Source: Candidatus Peregrinibacteria bacterium
GTDB taxonomy: Bacteria; Patescibacteriota; Gracilibacteria; UM-FILTER-43-11
Assembly: GCA_030637565.1 (NCBI GenBank)
Contig: DAOWGG010000126.1
Span: forward strand, 1 to 9,942
Length of the DNA stretch: 9,942 bases
Reading direction: 5' to 3'
The translations under genes were made by a program, and so were the position numbers. The notes beneath the pieces are model-generated. The model ran no database searches, was not told the origin of the DNA, and saw only the letters and a list, made by a program, of their open reading frames with translations. Below are positions 1 through 6,157 of the stretch, piece by piece; position 1 is the first letter of the stretch; each line of letters starts with the position of its first letter.

Positions 1-1
1 A

Positions 2-589
2 ATGGATTTAGTGGCTGAGATTAAAAAATCAGTTCCTGAATACTGTCGGATTATTCGAATCATCCGAGACATTCCTGCTGAAAGCGTGATTGCGGGAACA
101 CTGAAGTCCAATCTTCGTCAGAACATGCAGCGAAAAGGAGTGGAATGTCGATGTGTTCGGTGTCGAGAGATCTCTGATTTATCAATTACGAGTTACGAAT
201 TACGAGTTACGAATTATCGGGCGAATGAAGGGGAAGAACTTTTTATTCAAATCGAAGATCCTAAACAAGATAAACTGATTGGATTGTGTCGTTTACGCTT
301 TCCAGATCCTGATTTTAAACCGCTTTTCGAAGAACTTAAAGGAGCCGCTCTGATTCGTGAGCTTCATGTGTACGGGCGACAAGAAACACTGGATGAATCT
401 GGGGGGATAAAATCTAAAACTCAGCATCTTGGTTTTGGTCGACAACTGATGGAGAAGGCGGAAGACTTGGCTAAGGAGGCAGGATTTAAAAAAATAGCCG
501 TGATCGCCGCGATTGGAACTCGTGGATACTATCAAAAATTAGGCTACCATTTAGAGGGAACCTACATGGTTAAACAATTCAAGATTTAA
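2..589 (+). CDS. elp3: Elp3 C-terminal part (tRNA U34 carboxymethyl-modification enzyme), 5'-truncated by the window
   Basis: Elp3 combines a radical-SAM domain with a GNAT acetyltransferase domain and makes the carboxymethyl-type modification of uridine 34 in tRNA. Only the end of the radical-SAM part and the GNAT domain are visible; the reading frame begins at the window edge, so the first ATG is not the true start. Diagnostic stretches are RIIRDIPAESVIAG (about residues 18-31 of the visible part), SNLRQ, and the Cys cluster CRCVRCREI (about 49-57), probably the zinc site at the domain junction. The GNAT part has the acetyl-CoA-type loop QHLGFGRQL (about 142-150) and the terminal GYYQKLGYHLEGTYMVK. 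A tandem 14-bp repeat (184-216) encodes ITSYELRVTNY just after the Cys cluster; it stays in frame and lies at a point where Elp3 proteins normally have a similar beta strand. The gene ends 6 bases before the convergent membrane-protein gene, with no terminator hairpin between them. Family assignment is firm. Confidence 0.93.
   Translation: MDLVAEIKKSVPEYCRIIRIIRDIPAESVIAGTLKSNLRQNMQRKGVECRCVRCREISDLSITSYELRVTNYRANEGEELFIQIEDPKQDKLIGLCRLRFPDPDFKPLFEELKGAALIRELHVYGRQETLDESGGIKSKTQHLGFGRQLMEKAEDLAKEAGFKKIAVIAAIGTRGYYQKLGYHLEGTYMVKQFKI
184..216 (+). repeat. Tandem 14-bp repeat inside elp3
   Basis: The unit AATTACGAGTTACG occurs twice in a row, followed by AATTA. It lies in frame within elp3 and is translated as part of ITSYELRVTNY. 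A near copy in inverted orientation is at 8213-8232 (18 of 20 bases match 196-215), so the sequence is a dispersed repeat and not just local slippage. Confidence 0.85.
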
Positions 590-595
590 GTTTAA

Positions 596-1540
596 TTACT
601 CCTCAGCTTCTTTTTCTTTCTTCTCTTTAGTGTGATGCTGACTTCTTTCGGTGAGCGCCGAATAAGTAAATACCCATACCGCTGTCGCAAATACATTAAA
701 TAACCCCATTAAATAAGAGGCGACGAGAAGTACAATAAAACCAAGAATTCCTAAAATCACTAAACCTATGGTGTGCAGGAATGTGGTGGCTAAATAACCA
801 CTCAATGCGACAATCCCCATTGGGATAAAGAGTACTAACAAGATATTCAAAATAATTCGTACTCCGATTAGAAGCATCAAGATGAAAATCAAAATCGTTT
901 TTCGAAGATTGGAAATCACTAAAATAACACTTTCCTTGATTGATTCGATAATCTTTTTATCTTCCAGGACAATAAAATACTCTGTGTAGGTAAAAAGAAA
1001 ACTAGCGATCACTCCGACCATTCCAATGAAAAGGAGGATAGGAAGGGCTAAGAAAAACATTTTTTCACCCCACCATCGTAAAATAAAAGATGATTCGGTA
1101 AATACCGTAATAATACTGAAAGACCCTGTGATAAGGGCAAACTCGAACATCGGACAAAAACGACGAACCCCAATCTCGAAAGATCCTGTAATAGACTCAT
1201 AATTTTTAATCCTCATCAATGCCTGAATTAAAGTGGCTCTAAAAATAGGAGGTGACAGAGTGTATCCGCCAAAAATAGTTATTGCCAAAAGAATTGCCAA
1301 AACAGTTAATGCTGGATAGTGACTAACAATTCCCCAAACCATTCTGATATTGGACATTAAATTCATTTCCTGAACACCTCCAAGCGCCGCTGAGTGATTA
1401 AAAGCATTATATTGATAACCCAAATAAGCACTGCTCACTACAATGGTAAAAAAAGCGGGTACAGACCCATACCAAATCAGTTTTTTTAAATGAACTTGTG
1501 TTACCTGCCATGCCTTTCTAACGACATCACGAACATCCAT
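596..1540 (-). CDS. Polytopic membrane protein of unknown function
   Basis: I do not recognise a specific family. The product is 314 aa if translation starts at the ATG at 1540; a TTG two codons upstream is also in frame but less likely. No good Shine-Dalgarno precedes either. About six hydrophobic spans are visible (roughly residues 22-42, 75-95, 131-150, 160-188, 213-245 and 255-295), followed by a charged tail rich in Lys and Glu (KEKKEKEAEE). Between spans 4 and 5, the stretch VLEDKKIIESIKESVILVISN resembles the cytoplasmic helix found in DUF975-like and GPDPase membrane-anchor families, where a conserved Glu precedes an amphipathic helix. This is resemblance only. The low-GC composition matches the host genome. 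The gene converges on elp3. A 16-bp palindrome lies just upstream (1562-1577), and an AT-rich TATATC between it and the gene could be a -10 element. Confidence 0.75.
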   Translation of the reverse strand: MDVRDVVRKAWQVTQVHLKKLIWYGSVPAFFTIVVSSAYLGYQYNAFNHSAALGGVQEMNLMSNIRMVWGIVSHYPALTVLAILLAITIFGGYTLSPPIFRATLIQALMRIKNYESITGSFEIGVRRFCPMFEFALITGSFSIITVFTESSFILRWWGEKMFFLALPILLFIGMVGVIASFLFTYTEYFIVLEDKKIIESIKESVILVISNLRKTILIFILMLLIGVRIILNILLVLFIPMGIVALSGYLATTFLHTIGLVILGILGFIVLLVASYLMGLFNVFATAVWVFTYSALTERSQHHTKEKKEKEAEE

Positions 1541-1553
1541 AAACAATATTTCA

Positions 1554-1577
1554 GATATAAAATCTCAGATCTGAGAT
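1554..1577. repeat. AGATCT-centred palindrome, copy 1
   Basis: ATCTCAGATCTGAGAT (1562-1577) is a perfect 16-bp palindrome, preceded by GATATAAAATCT (1554-1565). Both blocks occur again near 5050-5074 in a rearranged order. Here the palindrome lies about 22 bases upstream of the membrane-protein start, where an operator could sit, but no regulator is identified. Confidence 0.7.
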
Positions 1578-1603
1578 CGGAGGTATTCTATCATATTTGT
1601 ACC

Positions 1604-1670
1604 TTAAAAACGAGCCCCACTCCCTCCATCGTTGCCGAAGCGTTGATGGAGGGAAGCGGGAGCGGGGCTC
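1604..1670 (-). terminator. Rho-independent terminator of the EGF-like lipoprotein gene
   Basis: On the minus strand, GAGCCCC pairs with GGGGCTC at the base and TCCCTCCATC with GATGGAGGGA further in, around a loop of about 14 bases. The hairpin is followed directly by GTTTTTAA. It begins 11 bases after the TGA of the EGF-like gene. The T run is on one side only, so it serves the minus strand. Confidence 0.88.
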
Positions 1671-1681
1671 TCTCAGCGAAG

Positions 1682-3406
1682 TCAGTTGGTCTTGGTGGCC
1701 GTGTTCTGGATACCAGACAACTGAGATCGGATTTCGTAGCTATCGGAGAAGTGGGGGCTTCCTGAGGTCAGGATGTTCCCACCGCTTCCGATACTCGGAT
1801 AGGCATAGCCAACGGCGTCCTTCATGCCGGACCAAACGAACCACGGGGCACCGTTCTGATTCATGCCGAGTTGATCCGTGAACAGCATGTCTTCCGACAC
1901 GGTGCTGTTCCAGACGTACCCAAGATGTTCCCCGTTAAGGGTCGACGTAGGCGTGTCATCGGTCAGCAGGGTAACGGTAACGCTGTCACCCGTGGTATCC
2001 ACCCCGTTCATGGTGGCACTCAGGGTGTACTTCTGGGAAGTGTTCTGATCGACCGGCTCTTCCGTGAAGAAAGCGACGACGACGATGATTTCCTGATCAG
2101 GAGTCACCGTGATAGCCGTGAGCTGTGCTACCGGACTGCCTCCGCCCGTCAGCTGAATGCTGTCGTTTCGGAACAGAATGAAACTCGTGGCCTGAACTCC
2201 TGAAAGCTGGACTCGGTAGGCCAGACGGACGATTGCCGTATTGCCAGTTGAATCAGCCTCCAGAGTATGATTCAGGAGCGAATAACCTCCGTTTCCGAAG
2301 TTCATCTCCGTGGTCTGTCCAGAGCTGAGGGTAGCGGACACCGTACTGAGGAAGGGACTGCAAGTCGGCCAGTAGTAGTAGCCTACCTGGCACTGTTCGC
2401 AGCTACTTCCCGTGTACTCGGGATCGCAGGAACAGACGGCGGTGCCGGAAGTATCACTGCACGAACCGTTCCCCGAACAATTCGGGTTGGCGGTGGCACA
2501 GTTGGCTTCGCAGATGCCGTTACTGTCGTTGTCCTGATAGCCGGAAGCACACTGGGAGCAAGAAGCGCCCGTGTACTCGGGATCGCAGGAGCAAACGACC
2601 ACACCTGAAGAATCATCACAGGTGCCGTTTCCATTGCAGGAATTGACGACACAGGCAGTATCGACGACGCAGTTTGGACCTTCGACGTGATAGCCGCTGG
2701 CACAAGATGCGCAGTCGTCCAGGGGATTCCAACCAGTGTTGCAGGCGCAGCTCGCCAGCCCCAGGTTCACCTCGCAAGTGCCGTTGCCGTTGCAATCGTT
2801 GCCGATGCAGGGGCTCGGGATGCAGGTGGTGTTGTCGGGGCCGGGAACATAGCCAGCGTCACAGACATCGCAGGTGAGGCCGATGTAGCCCGTGCTGCAA
2901 TTGCACGATCCATCAGATGAATCGCACACCCCCCCATTGGGGTTGCAGGGATCCGGGTCGCATTTGTCTCCGATCAGAACGCACTGCCCATCGCTGGGAC
3001 GGCATTCATAACCGGAGTCACAAGTGACTTCTACGCAGAGATCTGCCGGAATGCTGCAATCGGAACCCGACCAATCGGCCTCACAACTGCAGGTGCCGAC
3101 AACGCAAGTGCCGTGATCGGAGCAATTGATCCCCTCACAGGGATTCGAGATGCACTCACCCCAACTGAGCTCCGAAGAGCAAGTCATGGCCAGTCCACTC
3201 CCACAGGGAATGGTTCGATCGGGTTCGGCACAGAGACTACCGACGGTGACACAGGTCTTGATGCTCGTGGCGGTGTCGCAGTACCAGCCGTCGACGCACT
3301 CGTCGTTGGCGCTGCACTGCTTGCCGTCGATACTTCCGGGTTCCGGATTACAACCGGAGGAAAGGGTGATAAAAATTGCGAGAAAGATCTTGGCGAGAGT
3401 TTTCAT
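1682..3406 (-). CDS. EGF-repeat lipoprotein, probably surface-exposed
   Basis: A 574-aa secreted protein. Residues 1-18 are a signal peptide ending in SSGC, so Cys19 may be lipidated, although Ser sits at -3 where Leu is usual. Residues 30-90 are a Cys-rich lead-in (DECVDGWYCDTA). EGF-like modules follow at about 90-117, 154-183, 200-235, 252-287 and 304-339, with typical patterns such as CNGNGTCDDSSG and CSCDPEYTG. Cysteines stop at residue 349. Residues 350-574 are Cys-free and look like beta-sandwich sequence, suggesting a separate binding or anchoring domain. A Shine-Dalgarno (AAGGAA, 6 bases before ATG) supports the start; most neighbours lack one. GC content is far above the flanks, which suggests transfer or unusual selection. 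EGF modules generally mediate protein contacts and calcium binding; the partner here is unknown. No enzyme motif is seen. Confidence 0.85.
   Translation of the reverse strand: MKTLAKIFLAIFITLSSGCNPEPGSIDGKQCSANDECVDGWYCDTATSIKTCVTVGSLCAEPDRTIPCGSGLAMTCSSELSWGECISNPCEGINCSDHGTCVVGTCSCEADWSGSDCSIPADLCVEVTCDSGYECRPSDGQCVLIGDKCDPDPCNPNGGVCDSSDGSCNCSTGYIGLTCDVCDAGYVPGPDNTTCIPSPCIGNDCNGNGTCEVNLGLASCACNTGWNPLDDCASCASGYHVEGPNCVVDTACVVNSCNGNGTCDDSSGVVVCSCDPEYTGASCSQCASGYQDNDSNGICEANCATANPNCSGNGSCSDTSGTAVCSCDPEYTGSSCEQCQVGYYYWPTCSPFLSTVSATLSSGQTTEMNFGNGGYSLLNHTLEADSTGNTAIVRLAYRVQLSGVQATSFILFRNDSIQLTGGGSPVAQLTAITVTPDQEIIVVVAFFTEEPVDQNTSQKYTLSATMNGVDTTGDSVTVTLLTDDTPTSTLNGEHLGYVWNSTVSEDMLFTDQLGMNQNGAPWFVWSGMKDAVGYAYPSIGSGGNILTSGSPHFSDSYEIRSQLSGIQNTATKTN
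2409..2590 (-). repeat. Recent EGF-module duplication inside the lipoprotein gene
   Basis: A 23-base stretch is identical at 2409-2431 and 2568-2590, 159 bases (53 codons) apart. Both encode the CSCDPEYTG segment of neighbouring EGF-like modules. Identity at the DNA level, including third positions, suggests a recent tandem duplication or gene conversion. Confidence 0.75.
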
Positions 3407-3485
3407 ATTCCGTTCCTTTTCCCAATTTGGGGGAAGAAAGTGACGCTTCTATTCTGTAACCTTCTGTTTCTTTACTACTTATTAA

Positions 3486-3576
3486 TAACGCTGAGAGAAC
3501 CTACCTCTTCAGCGAGGATGTTGAGAATTTATTTCATTCTCTTCCCCATACACTAAAGAGAAGTGGCTCAGCGTTA
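3486..3576. repeat. Inverted repeat upstream of the EGF-like gene
   Basis: TAACGCTGAG (3486-3495) and CTCAGCGTTA (3567-3576) are perfect 10-bp inverted repeats 71 bases apart. A small inner hairpin GAGAAT/ATTCTC lies between them. On the minus strand this is the leader or promoter region of the EGF-like gene. It could be a leader structure or terminal repeats of a small element. Confidence 0.6.
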
Positions 3577-3649
3577 ATTTCCTAATTTTAAATGAGCAAA
3601 AACTCCCCGAATTTGGGTTTTTAAAAAAACAGGGAGATTTATACTCTCA

Positions 3650-3687
3650 TAAAATAATGGAATTGTCAAGCTGAAGCCATTATTTTA
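3650..3687. repeat. Perfect 11-bp inverted repeat
   Basis: TAAAATAATGG (3650-3660) pairs with CCATTATTTTA (3677-3687) around a 16-base loop. It is AT-rich with no following T run in the usual place, so it is not a clear terminator. Confidence 0.65.
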
Positions 3688-3714
3688 ATAATAACTTTTT
3701 ACTTCGAAAAACCT

Positions 3715-3755
3715 TTCCGATTGCAAAAATTTACACGTAAATTTTCACATCGGAA
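3715..3755. repeat. Nested palindrome
   Basis: The inner arms AAAATTTAC (3726-3734) and GTAAATTTT (3737-3745) are perfect with a 2-base centre. The outer arms TTCCGAT (3715-3721) and ATCGGAA (3749-3755) are perfect too, separated from the inner arms by short unpaired spacers. Such a small centre suits a protein-bound or extruded palindrome better than an RNA hairpin loop. Confidence 0.7.
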
Positions 3756-3826
3756 TCTCCACTTCATTTCAGGCTTCCTTCGGTCGCCTTCATTGCGTTT
3801 TGAACGGTTTTTTCGCTACTATTAAA

Positions 3827-3894
3827 GGGCGTCGATGCAATTTTCACATGAAGTCCAATAATTGATGGATTATTCAGAGGTGGCATAGACGCCC
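3827..3894. repeat. Inverted repeat with inner hairpin
   Basis: GGGCGTC (3827-3833) pairs with GACGCCC (3888-3894), extended by ATGC/GCAT across one mismatch. Inside the loop, AATAAT and ATTATT pair around TGATGG. The direct repeat AATAAAGGAAC at 3929 and 3946 lies just to the right. Confidence 0.6.
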
Positions 3895-4123
3895 TAACGA
3901 CACGCGATCCCAAGGCTTTTGGCCCTTGAATAAAGGAACTTTGCCAATAAAGGAACGGGTCAGGTCTCTGGCACAAAACCAGAGGAGCCTCCCTACGTTT
4001 CTATATTCAGTTTTTTAGACCGCTTCTGAATTGCGGCTGTAATTCACACTGGAATCACATTTTATTTTTGTTTTTGTTCTCCTTCACATAAGCTCCAGAG
4101 AAAAACGTTTGTTTTTGTTTTTG

Positions 4124-4246
4124 GCCTACTATCCCGACTTTATGTCGGAAGAGGCTACTTTCCACCACGCCCGAGGCGGGTGTTGGGTAGAAAATAGGGA
4201 GAGAACAAGCATTTACTTGGCGTAAATGACTCTTCTCTCTCTACCC
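4124..4246. other. Cluster of hairpins upstream of gmk, possible structured RNA
   Basis: First hairpin: GCCT (4124-4127) with AGGC (4152-4155) and CCGAC (4134-4138) with GTCGG (4144-4148). Second: ACGCCC/GGGTGT around 4167-4183. Third and longest: GGGTAG (4185-4190) with CTACCC (4241-4246), then a GGAGAGAA/TTCTCTCT arm, then CATTTAC/GTAAATG (4210-4216, 4222-4228) around TTGGC. No poly-T follows on either strand. It lies 90 bases before gmk, so it could be a leader RNA of gmk or an independent RNA. No known family is recognised. Confidence 0.4.
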
Positions 4247-4336
4247 ATCTAAATTTTAAGGATCTTAATATTATAGCACTAAAAAAAATTAAAGTCAATT
4301 GGTTTGAATTCAATTTTTCCTTCTTTTTAGGTTAAA

Positions 4337-4939
4337 ATGATTGAGCTCTTAATTTTAGATCTATTGAACGGTAAATTATTTCTCATTGTCGGCCCTTCTG
4401 GCTCCGGAAAAAGCTCGGTTCTTACCGAACTTAAAAAGCAACATACGGAATACACCTATCCGCTATCTGCCACGACTCGTGATATGCGTGAGGGTGAGAA
4501 AGAGGGTGAAATTTATCATTTCTATACCAAAGAGGATTTTGAAAAAGGAATCGAAAATGGTGAGTTTCTGGAGCACGCCCTTGTTCACCAAGATAATTAT
4601 TATGGAGTTATTAAAGCTCCTGTTATTGAGAGTTTAAAAAATGGGGAAACGGTTGTTCGTGAAGTGGATATCCAAGGTTTTGACAGTATTCGGGATGAAA
4701 TCCCCACCGAGAATTTAATCACTATATTTATTTCTGTTCCCAATAAACAGGAGCTAATTGATCGGATTGTAAACCGTGCGGCTATTTCAGATGATGAACT
4801 CAATAAGCGACTCGAAAGTATGCATCGTGAACTTATGAAATCCCGTGAATGTGATTACCTGGTGGAGAATAAACGGGGTGAGCTTGAAAAAACAGTTGAA
4901 AAAGTTTCGGAAATCATTAAAAATGAGTCCGCTAATTAA
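4337..4939 (+). CDS. gmk: Guanylate kinase
   Basis: Transfers phosphate from ATP to GMP (or dGMP), giving GDP, a required step of purine nucleotide supply in the cytoplasm. The 200-aa length is typical. Visible elements in order are: the P-loop GPSGSGKSS at residues 19-27; the GMP-binding segment with SATTRDMREGE (44-54); the FLEHALVH and NYYG region (78-90); DIQG (111-114), the usual catalytic-site turn; and the lid-type stretch NRAAISDDELNKRLES (146-161). The start ATG has AGG at a suitable distance upstream (TTTAGG, about 6 bases), and no better start lies downstream before the P-loop, although the nine residues before NGKLF are longer than in many Gmk proteins. It is preceded by a structured gene-free region and followed 10 bases later by tRNA-Gln, so the two may share a transcript. 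Assignment is secure. Confidence 0.95.
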   Translation: MIELLILDLLNGKLFLIVGPSGSGKSSVLTELKKQHTEYTYPLSATTRDMREGEKEGEIYHFYTKEDFEKGIENGEFLEHALVHQDNYYGVIKAPVIESLKNGETVVREVDIQGFDSIRDEIPTENLITIFISVPNKQELIDRIVNRAAISDDELNKRLESMHRELMKSRECDYLVENKRGELEKTVEKVSEIIKNESAN

Positions 4940-4949
4940 AATCTTGGGT

Positions 4950-5021
4950 TCGGGAGTCGCCAAGTGGTAAGGCACTGGTTTCTGGTACCAGCATTCGGGG
5001 GTTCGAATCCCTCCTCCCGAG
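4950..5021 (+). tRNA. tRNA-Gln (anticodon CUG)
   Basis: A complete 72-base cloverleaf: acceptor TCGGGAG/CTCCCGA with discriminator G; D arm GCC/GGC; anticodon stem CTGGT/ACCAG with loop TTCTGGT, giving anticodon CTG; and T arm GGGGG/CCCTC with loop TTCGAAT. CCA is not encoded (GCTT follows), unlike the tRNA-Arg in this window. It sits 10 bases after the gmk stop. Confidence 0.96.
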
Positions 5022-5046
5022 CTTAGGGTTTTAATGGCGCCTGAAT

Positions 5047-5076
5047 AACTCAGATTTTATATCTCAGATCTGAGTT
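5047..5076. repeat. AGATCT-centred palindrome, copy 2, spanning the pnp stop codon
   Basis: AACTCAGAT (5047-5055) and ATCTGAGTT (5068-5076) are perfect 9-bp arms; CTCAGATCTGAG at 5063-5074 is an alternative 12-bp palindrome shared with 1564-1575. On the minus strand the repeat encodes the last residues of the phosphorylase (QLRSEI) and covers its TAA. It could help end the transcript, but no T run follows. Confidence 0.65.
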
Positions 5077-6058
5077 GTAAAATCACTCCTTCAACTAATT
5101 TTCCAAATCTCTCTTCAACTTTGCCCGCCATCTCCTTCACTTCGTCATGATTGGATGGAGTGACAAAGCCATTCGGACCCAATGAAGCGGAATAATTGGT
5201 GGCAACACTAATGTAGGCTCTACCGTCCTGAAATGCAGGATACTCTTCAGATTGAGTGGCATGCTGAGCAGTTATTTGTTCAAATGTTGATGACATCCCA
5301 ACCACTCCAACTGGCTTTCCAGAAAAGCGATTTTCACCCGCTTGCTTTGCTCCTTCGTTCCAAATCGATTGAAGCAAAGCGCGCAAACGATAAACGTCAG
5401 TCGCTCGTTCGTAGTTCGGACCTTTCATGCGTATATACATTCCTTCACGAATATCGTCCATTTCTTGATCCTCAGCCACCTTTTTAATAATGTCTCTGGT
5501 TTTTTGTGGGTAGAGATCCCCCATATGAGGAAAACGCGGTCCAAATCGCTCATCATTTTTCCCAATCAACGGATTGTCGTGTCCAAAATCTTGATCGGAG
5601 TGGATCGGCATTATAGCGGGTGGCTGTAAAGAATCGGGAGTTAAAATGCCCGCTGCATTAGAACCAATGAGCGTTTTTACACCCAAAAGCTGCATAACCC
5701 GGACCCAAAAGACCGAACGCTTCGTCGGCACCCCTTCATAAGGGTGTTCACGTCCACTTTGAGCGATAACCAATCGATCGCCAATGTCATTTCTTAAAGC
5801 CCCAATCACTAGTTTTCGAGCATGCCCCTCAACCCTATCCGCTTTTTCATCAATCCCTAAAGCCTCAGTATAGATATCAGAAAAATCAATATCTATTCCC
5901 CCCTCATTGTCGATGTGATTTTCTGTAAACTGACCCAACCCTGAGCCCAAAATCAATCCATCCTGAATTTGATCTGCTTTTTCACCACCTTTTTCCACTG
6001 CATCTACAATAAAATCACGAGCACGAGCCGCATCGTCATATCCAAATCGCTCTTTCAT
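5057..6058 (-). CDS. Purine nucleoside phosphorylase, trimeric (PNP/MTAP) class
   Basis: Splits purine nucleosides with phosphate into base and (deoxy)ribose-1-phosphate for salvage in the cytoplasm. Key family motifs are present in order: phosphate loop GSGLG (38-42), GREHPYEG (102-109), SNAAG (133-137), GPNYE with the base-binding Glu217, GMSS (254-257) around the conserved Met, TNYS with Asn288, and His304. Asn at 288, where MTAP enzymes have Asp, points to 6-oxopurine substrates (inosine, guanosine) by family knowledge. At 333 aa it is longer than the usual 270-290; about 20 extra residues around 228-250 separate GPNYE from GMSS, and the N-terminus is also extended. The ATG at 6058 is the only start before the phosphate loop that keeps the full helix; no Shine-Dalgarno is seen. 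The C-terminal codons lie in a palindromic repeat. It runs opposite to gmk and fits the same purine-salvage role. Confidence 0.88.
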   Translation of the reverse strand: MKERFGYDDAARARDFIVDAVEKGGEKADQIQDGLILGSGLGQFTENHIDNEGGIDIDFSDIYTEALGIDEKADRVEGHARKLVIGALRNDIGDRLVIAQSGREHPYEGVPTKRSVFWVRVMQLLGVKTLIGSNAAGILTPDSLQPPAIMPIHSDQDFGHDNPLIGKNDERFGPRFPHMGDLYPQKTRDIIKKVAEDQEMDDIREGMYIRMKGPNYERATDVYRLRALLQSIWNEGAKQAGENRFSGKPVGVVGMSSTFEQITAQHATQSEEYPAFQDGRAYISVATNYSASLGPNGFVTPSNHDEVKEMAGKVEERFGKLVEGVILQLRSEI

Positions 6059-6122
6059 AACTTATAAATTAAAAAATAAAAGGAGATTAAAATACACGAA
6101 ATACCCCCTTACATCAAGAATT

Positions 6123-6131
6123 TGGTATAAT
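6123..6131 (+). promoter_or_regulatory. Extended -10 promoter of the 71-aa membrane protein
   Basis: TGGTATAAT is a TGn-extended -10 element with a consensus hexamer at 6126-6131. No -35 match lies 17 bases upstream. The expected start of transcription leaves about a 20-base leader before the ATG at 6158. Confidence 0.6.
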
Positions 6132-6157
6132 GATTTTGACTTATAACAAAACAAAAT

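Larger units (their letters stand above)
3407..4336. other. 930-bp region without a supported gene, rich in inverted repeats
   Basis: No open frame here looks like a conserved protein. The region holds at least five inverted repeats: 3486-3576, 3650-3687, 3715-3755, 3827-3894 and 4185-4246. There is also an 11-base direct repeat (AATAAAGGAAC at 3929-3939 and 3946-3956) and two T/G-rich runs (about 4063-4077 and 4108-4122). It separates the divergently read EGF-like gene and gmk, so both promoters must lie within it. I recognise no known riboswitch, tmRNA, RNase P or SRP RNA core. It may hold an untyped structured RNA or the remains of a small mobile element. Confidence 0.6.

Noticed and set aside
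1871..2608. Long plus-strand frames opposite the EGF-like gene
   Set aside because: They are shadows caused by high GC content; the minus strand has signal peptide, EGF modules, ribosome site and terminator.
3601..3636. CCCGAATTTGGGTTTTT as a terminator
   Set aside because: The stem is at most four pairs including a G-T, and no gene on the plus strand ends nearby.
3764..3976. 70-aa minus-strand frame beginning MCQRPDPF
   Set aside because: It needs a TTG start, has no ribosome site, overlaps two inverted repeats and a direct repeat, and matches no family that I know. Its first codons come from a CAGAGACCTGACCC sequence of the kind often repeated in non-coding DNA near transposases.
3957..3995. 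GGTCAGG followed by a hairpin, reminiscent of the SRP RNA core
   Set aside because: The GGAA loop and the AGCAGCC strand of the 4.5S core are missing, and the stem CTCTGG/CCAGAG has an unrelated loop.
4142..4225. 27-codon frame upstream of gmk
   Set aside because: It runs through the hairpin cluster, has no ribosome site, and shows neither a regulatory-codon run nor a membrane helix.
3407..4336. Possible CRISPR array
   Set aside because: Repeats here are inverted or only paired 11-mers; there is no regular repeat-spacer pattern and no cas gene.
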